Source: Kalaharituber pfeilii (taxonomy: Eukaryota > Ascomycota > Pezizomycetes > Pezizales > Pezizaceae). Taken from it: 64,000 nucleotides of DNA. The notes beneath the pieces are model-generated. The model was not told the origin of the DNA. It saw only the letters and a program-made list of their open reading frames with translations, and did no database searches. The stretch is from positions 124,001-188,000 of the forward strand of contig WHUZ01000006.1 of NCBI GenBank assembly GCA_015179045.1. The letters run 5' to 3'. Below are positions 49,540-60,901 of this stretch, piece by piece. Positions within the stretch are counted from its first letter, which is position 1. Every line of letters starts with the position of its first letter. The position numbers and the translations under genes are program-made.

Positions 49540-50296
49540 ATGGGTGACGAGAGCACGGACTCTAAGAAGAAAATCCAAGTGGAGCACTGCATATTCGAAG
49601 ATGATTATCCCAGAGGCCGAGAAGAGATTGGGCATTGAATTAACATTACGTGCCATTGCAGATCAAGAAGATGGTGGAAGGCAAGAATGTTCTGTTAGGA
49701 ATGGATTAGATATCGAAGGCCAAGAAGCAAGCGTACGATAACCTAGTTGGATATCTCGAGATTGAGGGTTACTCTAGTGAGGCGGACCCCGACTTTAAGG
49801 GGGCCGATATCAACGACCTGGTCTTGCTCCCCATCTATCCTATACTGCATTCTTTCAAACATGATATGGCCCAAAAGTTACTTTTGCAGCGAGAAAAGGA
49901 AATCATTTCGGTAGATTCTGTAACTAGTGGTGGTACGGAAGAATTTGTTGTGATAGATAAGATTGATGTGGAGGAGAAGAAGTTCGTCTTGGTAGTGGAA
50001 GTGAAAAAGGTTTTTCCCGGCGAGGCAAGGAAAATTAGGTTTCTTGCTTTGAAGGACATGAGAGACAATAATGGTGGGGGCGCAGTATATGGGTTTATCA
50101 CTATGGGCGATAGTTGGCGAATGGTTAGCTGCGATGAGGCTTTCAAGATAAGTGAGAAGATGGAAATATTATTTGATGCCATGGATGAGGATGAACAAAG
50201 ATGGATTAACAACTAGTTTGTGTTGGTGGATTGTTTGAATGTGACGTTGAGTAATGGCAGTATTATGATAAGAAGAATGTGATTGTGCAAGGATAG
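49540..50296 (+). pseudogene. copy 2 of the same family; broken
   Basis: This is a tandem relative of the preceding copy, starting MGDESTDSKKK at 49540 with the same upstream sequence. The frame shifts soon after, to a frame reading KWSTAYSKMIIPEAEKRLGI, and again near 49720. The longest intact part runs from about 49725 to 50216 and includes YLEIEGYSSEADPDFKGADI, EEFVVIDKIDVEEKKFVLVV, EVKKVFPGEA and YGFITMGDSWRMVSCDEAF. A TAG at 50214 precedes further homologous sequence (FVLVDCLNVTLSNG), which ends near 50296 after one more shift. This copy keeps the E-V-K (E-x-K) signature. The long frame could still be translated as a short protein, but the N-terminus is lost. Confidence 0.7.
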
Positions 50297-51970
50297 GTGG
50301 TATGTATTCGGAGGCGGCGTTTTTTTTTTTTTTTAAAAAAAAGGTGGCTCGTGTAAATAGGGATTCATGGTTTTCGGAGGTTTTTCTTGTAAGTTTTATG
50401 ATTATGGATGAATAGGATTGATATTTCTCTAGCCTTTTTTCTTGGTTCATAGGGTTACGTTCATTCATTTTCATGTTGAGATATTCCTAATAGAGTTATG
50501 ATTTGATTGGGGGTGTCGGGGAGCGAAGCCCCCTGACGTATAGTGAGGGTACGAGAATAAAGTACCGGTAGGTGTATTCAGAAATGAATATCGGGTTGCA
50601 TTTATGCGAAAAATAATTTTTATGAACTAACTCGAGGAGGTAATAAAGTGAGGGTAACGAGACATCGAGAAAGGGGACTGGCTCGATTTATTTCCTTCGA
50701 CGAACGGGGCGCACAATGTAGGGTTGTGGTTCCGAGACTAGATGTAGGGTTCCACATAACTGTTCCTAGGCGAGGCGAGGGTGTTTATAGCAGATCCTCA
50801 TCGCTCTGGCGGGGATTTGATTAAACATGATGAGAGCAATACTTTATATTTATGTTATTACTAGCATTTCGCATGTAAGTGTATAATGCCCAGTGTCTAG
50901 GCACAGGATTCACGATGGGATCTCTTTCCCGCACGCCGAAGAGCCTCTTCGAGTACTCGTGCCACTAGTACGAGAAGGTCCATATCAACGTAGCCTCGTC
51001 CCCGTATCGACAGCCTCCTCGCCCAGTACAGCGCCCAGCGCCCGCACGATAGCCATGCAGCCCCGCTTATCTAGCCCCCTCTGGGCCAATACGCTGAGCC
51101 GGCGCTGGCACTTCACAGTAGCTCATGTTAAATGAGAGCTGGCGTCGCCCAGCTCAGCAACTCCGCGATGTCCATACATGTCTTGTTGGCCGTGGGACTA
51201 GCTATGGAGGCTTTACAGGTACCCTTGGCGGAATCTATATGAGCCCTTCCGGGGGCTGGCACTTAGAGTGGGTGGTCGCAGTCGAGAAATCGGTAGCTTC
51301 GTCCCCAGCAATCGGAGCACGCAGACACAACCCCATTACCGCATCACCATCCCCCCACCCCCCTTGCTGCCTCCTGCAGGCATTCTCTGCCTCCCACACA
51401 CATCATCACACAGACACACCCCCGCCAGTCCTCACACCCCGCTTGTCTGAGGTGCATTTGTTAATCCCGAGCACGTTCGGGTGTTTTATACGTTGCGTGA
51501 AGTGCTATCATACAGCAGCGTGCCTTCCCTCCGTACCGTTACCCAGCTATTTGCTTTCTCTCTCTTGCCATTCGTGCTTTGCCTTTTCTTTTCTTTTACT
51601 GCAATTCTGTATCCGAGGTTACCCGGCCATATCCCGAGCAATTCTCTGATTGTTCTGATAGATGTGCGGTTGGTGAATCGATTCTGCCCTAGAATCACAA
51701 GCTTGTGTACGCCTTTGCTTACTCTTTGTCAACTTACATTGACTCCTCGAACCTTGATTTTTTTTTCAAAGAAAAAAGCTTCCAAACGCAACAACTTCAT
51801 ATATTCGAATTACTGCTTTAAACCAGAAACATTCACACAAATTTGCGTATTCATAGAGGCATGCGCAGGCATTAGACATTTTTACAGAGGTCATACTGAT
51901 CGTTATCGAACGGACCACAAAAGAAACGAAGATATCTCGAAAGGCAGATTCATAGAGGTAACCTCACAAG
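50297..51970. other. intergenic / promoter and leader of PFK-2
   Basis: No gene recognised. A T run followed by an A run lies at 50322-50341. 51350-51620 is C/T-rich with CTTTTCTTTTCTTTT tracts, typical of strong fungal promoters and leaders. Confidence 0.4.
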
Positions 51971-54296
51971 ATGACATCGCAACCTGACACTCCAACAGTG
52001 GCCATACCGGTGATGTGAGTCGTCGCTCTTGTTTACTTTTGCCCCGTAATACAATACATGAGCTCGTATATTTGTTTATATCTGCTCTCAATTTAGTAAA
52101 ATTTATGGCTAATTATTGTGGTTTATTCGGTCTCTTCTCGACAATAGTCGGGCACCCGAGGAGAACGAAAAGTCGACCGAGAGTAACGACACCAAAAATG
52201 GGAATGAAACAGTCAACCCTCCTCATCACTTTCGCCGGAAGTCGAATATTTACGTTGATGCTGTGCACCTAAAACCGGATGGCGATATGGCGCCGGCGCA
52301 GCTATATTCAACAGAGTCGGGTAGGCTGTTTCATGCGGGAAAGATTGCTATTGTCACTGTGGGCCTACCGGCTAGAGGCAAAACGTGAGTTCTCAACAGA
52401 ATTGATAAAAATATGAACAAGAAAAAGTGACACTCGGTTTGGTTGGATTGAAGCTAACTGGGTGTTAAAATGGGGGAGGGTGTGGGGAAGACAGGCATCT
52501 TGCGGTTGCGATTACGAGATACTTGCGGTGGTAAGTACGGCTGGATTTTCAATATGTCTTGTCGAGCCGAAGGAATAGCTAATTCAGTTGCCTTTTGGAT
52601 AACTAGGCTCGGTGTGAAGACATGCGCATTTCATTTGGGTGACTACAGACGAGCTATTCTCGGCCCAGGCAAGGACGTACCTGACGACTATTTCTTCGTT
52701 AATGGTGGGTGGGGAGCATATACAATGGCTGGGTAGGTTGCTAATGAACCATACAGCATCACCATCATCTTTTCTCCTACGGCAGCGGATTCTGCAGAAG
52801 TGCAGAGAGGACCTTTATAGGTTCCTAGACGAGGAGAATGGTCAGGTGGCTATATACGATGCAGTAAACCCCACCGCTGCCGGTCGCCGGTCGCTCGCAA
52901 AGGAGTTCGCGAAGCATGATATTTTAGTATGCACAATCGCCTTGCATTAGAGGGAGAGGTTGCTTGCGGCTAACGGAGATTGATTAGACCATTTTCATCG
53001 AGTCCAAATGTGACGATCCAAAAATTATCGAGGAGAACGTTCGCAAAGTGAAAATCTCCCACCCGGATGTGAGTTCGGCCCATCCATACAACGTGGTGAT
53101 AGTGAAGGGTATGCGCATTTGGCTGAAACACAATTTTAGTATGCTGGATGGAATGCCGAAGATGCGGTAAAAGCGTATCTCGAACGTGTAAATGCTAAGA
53201 TCCCGCATTTCGAGACTATGGACGAACCGGAGCTTAATTATATCAAGGTAACGCTCGCATGTATTGCATATTTACTCTACATATGTGCTAATTGCAATAG
53301 ATGATTAATGCTGGAGAGACGATAATTGTGAACAATTGCCGGATGGGATACTTACCGAACAGAATGGTGTTTTACCTAATGAACTTGCATATAAAAGCCC
53401 ATCATACGTACTTTGCTAGGGTAGGTCAACAGGGTCTCCGAAATTTTGAGGATGGTTGATATTGAAAACCTCGTACAGGCAGGTGCATGCGCCGAGAGCG
53501 AGAATTCATATAAAGCTGATGGGGGTCTCTCCGCGGAAGGTGACTCATACGCTCAGCGCCTCACGGAGGCGCTGTTAAGGCACAGAGAGCATGAACGGAA
53601 ATCCTTTATTGCACAGGGCGGGTCACCAACTTCTGTGAAGCCGCTGACGATATGGACGTCGACACGGCGAAGATCTGTGGAGACGGCCAAGCATTTGCAG
53701 AACAAGGGATACAAGGTTCGGCAAAGGCCACAAATGAGCCAGCTGAATCCTGGAGACCTGGAGAGGTATAACGAGGAGGAGATCAAGGAGAAGTACCCAG
53801 AGGAGTTTAGGAAACATAAGCTAGACCCATATCATCATAGATACCCAAGAGCTGAGGTGGGGTAGCAGAACTCTTGAATTATTATTTTTTGCATCGGGAA
53901 AGTTGAGAGCATGAAAACTAACTGGATAGCTGCTAGTCTTATCATGATCTGGCGGTCCGCTTGGAGCCCATAATTCTTGAGCTGGAACGGGAAAGAAATG
54001 ACTTGCTTATCATCGCGCATGAGTCTGTGTTGAGAGTGCTTTATGGATATTTGATGGCTTGCTCAACACAGGATATCCCATTCTTAAGCTTTCCGAGAAA
54101 TCAAATTATAGAGGTGTGTCCTGTCATGCTAGCAGAACATATATTGAGAGCGGCTTGGGCTAACGTGCCGGTGGAACAGATCATTCCGGCGAGCTATAAT
54201 AACCACATGAAGACTATCCCGATTCCGAATACGGATTCCGAAGGGAATTTTGTGCCGGGATTGAGCGCTAGGTTGGCAGCGGCGCAAAATGCGTAA
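51971..54296 (+). CDS. 6-phosphofructo-2-kinase with degenerate fructose-2,6-bisphosphatase domain
   Basis: Eleven exons: 51971-52014, 52148-52384, 52495-52530, 52607-52704, 52757-52926, 52988-53068, 53140-53247, 53301-53420, 53479-53856, 53937-54113 and 54180-54296; 521 residues. The kinase domain carries [14 protein letters not shown] (P-loop 87-94), [20 protein letters not shown] and [18 protein letters not shown]. It continues [17 protein letters not shown] and [12 protein letters not shown]. The C-terminal phosphoglycerate-mutase-like domain has [29 protein letters not shown] and [17 protein letters not shown]. The catalytic RHGE is replaced by RAGA (R298-A299-G300), so bisphosphatase activity is unlikely. 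The enzyme makes fructose-2,6-bisphosphate, the activator of glycolytic PFK-1. The 66-nt last intron is a multiple of three with no stop; it is inferred from family alignment. Confidence 0.93.
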
Positions 54297-56027
54297 TTTG
54301 GGATGCAGCATTGGTAGGTCCAACTATGGGATAGAATGGTGTTAGTAAATAATGGATGTGGGGTTGGTTGACCTCAATGGGGTCATTATTGGACTTAATC
54401 CCCTTTTCATTCCTTCTTATTCTTAACATGTTGCATTTTATGTGACTTTGTGTGTGTCTCGCTTGATACACTTTCATGATTATTTTGGTGTAGTGGGGTG
54501 ACCTGATGGGTTCATGACACTTCAAGGTAATTATTGCTGGCTTTGTATGTCGCCTGTTTACTAGTATCTTAGACAATGTGGTTCGTTGGAGCTTTTTTTT
54601 TTCCCACTCTTATGATGTAAGTACCAGTAGTTACAATGTAGGTAGTATAATCGCCCCAGAACTACATTTTTTACTTAACTTCTGAATTAATCTTTTCGCC
54701 AAGAGATAAAAGAAACAATTATGTTTTCATGCCTAGACTGCTATTTGTGTCTTCGCTGTTACCTCAGCCATGGTATCTAAATACATGAAATTCCCTGTAT
54801 TCATCTCATATTCAAACAGACAAGCTGTTTGTACCCATCTATTTGAAGTGAAAGCTCAGCCAATAATCTCAACTACAAATGAGAACCGTACGCTATACAC
54901 CGTATTGTATATGACCGACCTGATCAAGAATAATGCAATGGAGAATCTACACCATGTTTGCTCGCCATCAGAAAACAACAGTCTCACTCAAATTTACACA
55001 GCTCATAAGAAGCGTTACCCTGAATTTGCAGAAATAAGGCCTGTAGCGCTGGACTTTAGACCTTATCGTAGCCATCTTTCATAGATAGATACTGTACGTA
55101 CAATAACGCCCGTTTGTTTGCGAGTATTTTTGAGCACCTTGAAGGGCATGTTTGCCATACTGATTCGTGAGACTTCTTACTGGCGCTTTCGAACTCGACA
55201 GTCACGTTATCCTCAATTAGCGCCAACTGTGTACTGTACACCACGCGCTCTCACGACAATTCACGTGTCAGATAGCGTTTCCAAATCGTGGCGGGCCTAG
55301 TCACTGGGCACGTGGCCACAGCCTCTCGATCTTAGGAATGAGAAAGTTTATCTGACATGCCAGATCTGCTTTTTCAAGGATTTATAAAGTTTAAACATCC
55401 ACCTTCATGAAATTTGCAGTAGTTTCTCATAGTCAAGAAGAGCCAAGCATACTACCAAATATTGCATAGGGATAATATGCAGGTGTCCGAATACTCATTT
55501 GACTACTAGTAATAACTGGTAAAGCTCAGGTTTCTACATAGCTGAGCAAGAAAATTAGTTGAAGGTTACTGGTAGATGTATACTACCAACAAACAAGAGC
55601 CACAAGCGGAACGGGAGCACGGTGGAGAGTAAAATGAACTGCCAACGAAGTCGGAACAGGTATAGAAGGGTCTCATGCGATGCTTACATAACAAACCTCA
55701 AAGTACTACTTAGCTTAACTCAGCATTGCCATACCAGCAACCGTCAGAGTATCGGCAAGTTGCCAGTACAGAACCTGACCAGTGGGTAGTGCTCTTAGCC
55801 AAGAGCATCCATTATCAGTGGAAACCTAGTGGAAGCCTAGCTGCAGTAAAAGTCATGAGTTTCTATACTTTGTTTAACATGCCAGTGAGTGGATTTGCAT
55901 GGTCATACATGAGCATCCTACCTCAAATATGCTTGGAGATAAGTATGCATACCTCACTCATCGGGTGCAGTGGGCTGCCTGTCTCTTCTGCCCACCTGTT
56001 GTGCTATCGAGGCCGCGGTGCAGATCT
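54297..56027. other. intergenic, no gene recognised
   Basis: 3' flank of PFK-2 followed by about 1.6 kb without recognisable features. Confidence 0.4.
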
Positions 56028-56745
56028 ACCTTGCACTCCTGCCTACAGACCTGATCTCATGGGTCTCCATCATTGACTCAATGCCTCCGGAAGATCGCCA
56101 TCGTGCTGGGAAGCGAGTACGCTGCAGGCTTGAAGGAATTTCTGCAAATCGAATCCCTTGTCAACAAGAACCTCAACACATTTCACTGGTCCGAAGAGCA
56201 CAATACCAAGTATGATGTCATGGTCGACGACTATGAGGAGTCCACCGACATCTGCCACAACGCTACATCTCGCTATTCCCGTTTCTTGTCAGCGGTATCA
56301 TCCCCCTGGATGATGGGGAGCGCCTCAAGGCCGTCCTCAACCGCATGGCTGATCCTGAGGAGCTTTGGTCCCCCTATAGCCTCTGCTTGCTCTCGAAATC
56401 CGACCTTTACTTTAGTACGGAGGGAAATCACTGGTGTGGTCCTCTCTGGATAAACATCAATTACATTGCTCTGTGCAACCTTCTCGAATACGCACGGGTG
56501 CCCGGCCCAGGCCAGAAGCAGGTGCGCCAGATGTACCTTGACCTGCGCAAGAACGTGGTACAAGGAGTGGAAGCGGATTGGTGTGGGAGCATTACGGCGA
56601 GGGCATATGCGAGGGCCAGGGGACGGAGCACTTCTTGGGGTGGACGAGCTTGGGGGCGGAGATGGATGAGTTTGCCTGGGAAAGTGAGTTTGGTGCAGAA
56701 GGAATATGTGGATTGGGCGGCGTGAGAAGGTGTGCATCGGAGTAG
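56028..56745 (+). pseudogene. fragment of mannosyl-oligosaccharide glucosidase (ER glucosidase I, GH63), frame-shifted
   Basis: Only the C-terminal ~240 residues are represented. Frame 1 reads LISWVSIIDSM, NKNLNTFHWSEE and YDVMVDDYEESTDICHN. Near 56265 the homology moves to a second frame, SLFPFLVSGIIPLDDGE followed by ADPEELWSPYSLCLLSKSD and GPLWININYIALCNLLEYA. Near 56570-56585 it moves twice more, through WYKEWKRIGV to WEHYGEGICEGQGTEHFLGW. These are characteristic GH63 blocks (DDYE; PEELWS.YG..SLS; WR.P.WININYL; LRKNVV; GWTSL). With three shifts and no N-terminal half this is a relic. Glucosidase I trims the outermost glucose of N-glycans in the ER; a functional copy presumably lies elsewhere. 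Confidence 0.85.
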
Positions 56746-57221
56746 GGAATGGAACGAAGGGAAGAGGTTGCTTAATCTATATGTCTAAATTGAAAAATGG
56801 AAGAGAAAAGGGAGTTTTGTATCTAGTTGAAATGTTTATCAGCGTCATATTACCCTGAACTGATTTCAAGCTGCACACTTATTGGTTTAAAGTACAAACG
56901 TACAAACAATCGCATCCGATCCGTCTGTGCACCACCATTACATATACGAATACAAACATATAGATTTTCATGTATGCGTCACACTATATCATAATAAGTA
57001 GTAGAAGCCCCAACGTCACCATTGTCAACCCATATCTTCAGCTTCACCATTGTCCATGACCCATTGACCCATAACTGAAAATAAAAAAAATAGAAATAGG
57101 ACAACCCAACCCAACCCAACCCCCATCCCAAAACGCAGAACAGGAGAAAATGAAAACATGGCAGAACCAATAACAAATCACGAAGTAAGAACGATGCCCC
57201 TATTCTTTCCAGACTATTACT
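56746..57221. other. intergenic between GH63 relic and GYP7 3' end
   Basis: No gene. A CCCAA/CCAAC tandem stretch lies at about 57103-57125. Confidence 0.4.
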
Positions 57222-60050
57222 TCAGCTCTGATGCTGCTGCACCCTAACCACGTCCCTACTCAGCAGCAACCGCAACTCGTCACTAATCACCGGCCCATTG
57301 TCGCTCCCACTCCCACCTCCACTCGCGGCGCCTACCCTTCCAGACGTCAAAGCAGCCCCCTCGGTCGAGCTTCCTTGCGTCGTCCCCTTCCTCTGCCTCA
57401 GATCCGGCAACCCACTCATCTCTGCTCCCAACTTCTTCCGATCCGCAGTTTCCACCAGCCTCTTGAATCTATAAAACAGAGCCTCTGCACGCACCCGGGT
57501 GCTGTCAAGATCAATCGTGTTGCTCAGCTCATTCATGTATTTAAGTATTTCGTCAAAGTATTTCAAATCTATCCCGCCCCCGCGTCACAAACATTAGCCA
57601 AGACGAATCTGGGGAATTAAGTATAGTCACCAAAGGTGAAGAGGGAGAAACTCACGATCCATAATAATCCCCCTATGCCTCTCCAATATCGCGAGCGCAA
57701 TGAACAAATGAAACTGCCCTGTCAAGTAATTCGTCCACATAATCTCCCACAGTCGCAGGACATCATCCCATTGGAATTCCCGCTTGCCCCATACGAGCAA
57801 CATCCGGAAGAAGAAGAAAAAGTTCGTCGAGTCGGCTGACTGAAGATGGTTGTAGAGCTTTGGGTCCATTAGCTGCACGAGGTGATCGAGAGTGACAAGT
57901 TGTGCACGCATGCCGGATTGATCGCGGAGGAAGTTTCGTTCCTAGGGGGGAAAAAAAATATGCCAATTAATAATCCTGAGAAATTAGTCTTGGGTAGGGC
58001 AGTAGGCAACTTACCGTCCTATCCATGAAACCCACAAACGCCCAAAAAGCCATAGCATCATCCTGCATCACCGCGTATATTGGAGCAAGCAAATCAGACA
58101 TTCCCTGCACATAACCCAAGCTATTATTATATTCATTATAGGTCAACAGCATATCCTTCATCTGCTCCATATGAACGTTCGTCCCCGTTTCCGCAAATGG
58201 AGAGTCCGGCTCCGGATGTGGAATATCCTCCCCAGAAAATATTGGAATATTTCGGTCTGTTCGATGTACATCCTTTTCTACATATTGGAACATGGGAATA
58301 TGTCAATGTTGGTTCAAACAAACACCACCTAGTATCTCTCTAACAACCGCGAGCGGGGCGGAATGCGAATTGGGGCGGAGACTTACCAATTCTGTTCTTC
58401 TGATCCCTCCAATATTCGTCACCACTCCGTCTCTCAATATCGTCCCACCACCGTCCCTTTAACCGGACGTATTCATCCCTCTTGCTATTCATCAAGGCGG
58501 TTCTTTCATCTCTTGTTGAGTCCCATGGATAGACATCCAATAAGAAGAGCCATATCTCCCGCCGGGCATTTGGATCCACACCCCCGTGGAAAATTCGTTC
58601 CTTTGCCTCATCAACAGTAATCTGTAATTTTCCAGTATGATCATTGAACCAAGTATTCCATTCCTCCAATGCCACAGGTTTCCGTCTGTCGGAATCTAAT
58701 TTGAGGGTTCCTGTCTCAATGTCCAATATTTCGAATTCCCCAACCGCACTTTCTTCCATCTCTAAAGCATCCTTTCCTGCCCACACCACCTTCCTTTGCT
58801 CACGGTCACTCTGCTCGGCAATTCCCATCGCCCATCGAGCAAGGTAGAGCCTTGCAGAGTCAAACTCATCTTGCAGTGACACAACATCCGGATTCTTCAG
58901 TAACCTTCTGACCTGTGCGGGCACTCTTGGGTTGTCCAATATATCCTCTACTGTCCTCCTGCTGAATTGAGTAACTCTGGTCAACTTTTCCAAGAATGAC
59001 CACTTCACCTCTTTAATAGCTCTTGTAAATGGATCCATGCTTGCTCCACCTCCTCCAACAGCATCTACACCCGTGGCACGATTAGTCAGAGTCGGCTGAG
59101 AAACAAAGCTTCTCAAGTCCTCTGGTGTTGGGTCTACCAAGTAGATGCTAGGTTCCAACTCGCTCTTCTCCACTCTAACAAACCTCCTGAGCCAACGCAG
59201 CACCTCATCACCACCCCAGAACATATCCCCGCTCTCTCCAAACGGGTCAAAATTTTTCTTTGCCCTCTTTCTACTCTGCGCAATTGTCGAGGCGCATTCC
59301 GAGTCATGGAAAAATAGTGCTGGGAAGGAGTCCCCATATCTCGTATTTATCACAACCGACCCCCACCACCATCCCAAGGATGGTGGCCTTACCAACAGTG
59401 AGAATATCTGGTTAACAGGCACAGCAAAAGCATATGATCCAATTGCACTAGTTCCCGGCACATAAATGGTCGTTGGAGGCGGTGGTACAAGATAACTCTG
59501 TTTGGGAGGTGAATCGCCACCGTCATCCGCCAAGTCGACCTTGACGTAGGTATCATAGGCATCTCCCAGTGCAGATTCTGGCAACCAAGCTAGAAGCAAA
59601 TTTGCAGAGATATTCTGTGTTGCCGAACTTGACGAGGCTGGGTTGTCTGATGATAATGACGATGACGATGACGATGCTGCGTTGCCTTTTCCCTTTCCCT
59701 TTCCTTTAGCTGTGGCAGCGTTGTCCTTCAATACTGGCGGGGGCTTTTGCTGGACCAGAGCAATAAACCCTGGATATTATCTTTTGCCGATGGTGTGGGA
59801 TGGACATAGACCTATTTACATAGAGGGAGTATTCCTCTTGAATTAGCTTCCGACCTCAGATCGGCTCAAGTGAAGATTGTCAGACCTTTGACTTGCTGTA
59901 CAAGAGCTTCACACCTCTGCCCGTGCTCGAGTGTGTTATTGTGCTGTAATCTTCCTCGTCATCGTCCGATAGATCGTAGTACGAGCCAGACGGTGACGGC
60001 GGCGGGGTATACTCCACTGCCGAAGCTTTAGATGATTGCGTGGAGCTCAT
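57222..60050 (-). CDS. GYP7: Rab GTPase-activating protein Gyp7 (TBC domain), apparent 1-base frameshift
   Basis: Exons on the minus strand: 60050-59886, 59811-58387, 58277-58015, 57941-57656 and 57568-57222. The product is about 828 residues if one missing base near 59772 is allowed for. The N-terminal part has LLYSKSK spliced to VYVHPTPSAKDNI, then GFIALVQQKPPPVLKDNAA in the next frame. The Gyp7 adaptor region follows (LLLAWLPESALGDAYDTYVK; GDMFWGGDEVLRWLRRFV; SIYLVDPTPEDL). The TBC domain starts about residue 440, with HGGVDPNARREIWLFLLDVY. It carries the arginine finger IEKDVHR (R536), the glutamine finger YVQGM (Q588) and NFFFFFRMLLVWGKREF. Gyp7 stimulates GTP hydrolysis by Ypt7/Rab7 and related Rabs on vacuole and endosome membranes. 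Exon 1 uses a weak GTCTGA donor. Confidence 0.88.
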
Positions 60051-60901
60051 GATGCAGTTCTGCGCCGTATCGACTGAGTATTCTGCTTTCCCTGTGCCCT
60101 TTCTTCTTGCTCTTCTTGTGCCGTCTGGGAGCTCTTGGGGGGGTGAGGGGAGGGGGGGGGGGGGGGCTTTTCACGCTCGACTGTGTAGGATGCTCTGCGC
60201 TCTGAGCTGGGGAGCTACGTACTGTGCTGTGCTGCGCGAAAGGGCGAGACTGGGCCGCGTGTGTGTTGAGGGGAGGCTCAGGCTGGGGTTCGCAGCTTGC
60301 GTTTGCAGCTTGCGTAGTTGCGGGCTGCGGGCTGCGGGCTGCGGCGGTGTGGCATTACGCTTGCGTCGATGCTGGTATCATATGATAGCTTCGGCGGCGG
60401 CGCGGCGACTCCAACGCTTGCGCATTCTTTACGCTGGCCGCATGCAGCAGCGCCCGGCAGGCTGAGTGCACACCAGCACTTGCACAAGATGCATCGACTA
60501 CAACTACACAGCGGTATGCTCCCAAGCCAAACCAAATCGCAGTCAGCATACAAGAACGAAAAGAAGAAAACCTTAAAGACAGGCAGCAACGTAGAAAGCG
60601 ATGGTGAAGCTCTTGCACAAGCATGCTGCTGAATACTCAGCGCTCTACAGCTGCCAGCGGATCCCTAGTCTCGTGAAGTGGCCGCCAGCTTGACACAACT
60701 TACAGGCAAGGACAGGTGTAGTGCCAGTAAGTTAGGAATTTCTGAATTTCTCTCTCTTTACACTTATGAACCCAATTTAGAATTACTAGTAATAAGCACC
60801 CCATCCTCTTTCCGCCAACAGAGCACGAGACTAACAAATTAACTTCTCACATGTATTTCCAAAGAAGCACCTATTTGCCCTCTTGATAGGTATGCAATTC
60901 C
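60051..60901. other. GYP7 upstream region
   Basis: No gene recognised. A G-rich tract lies at 60136-60165, about 90-120 bp upstream of the GYP7 start codon. Short GGGCTGC repeats occur near 60325-60345. Confidence 0.4.

Noticed and set aside
54114..54179. Reading the last PFK-2 intron as coding (no stop, 66 nt)
   Set aside because: The inserted residues are absent from the family, and GTGTGT/ACAG boundaries with a GCTAAC branch site are present.
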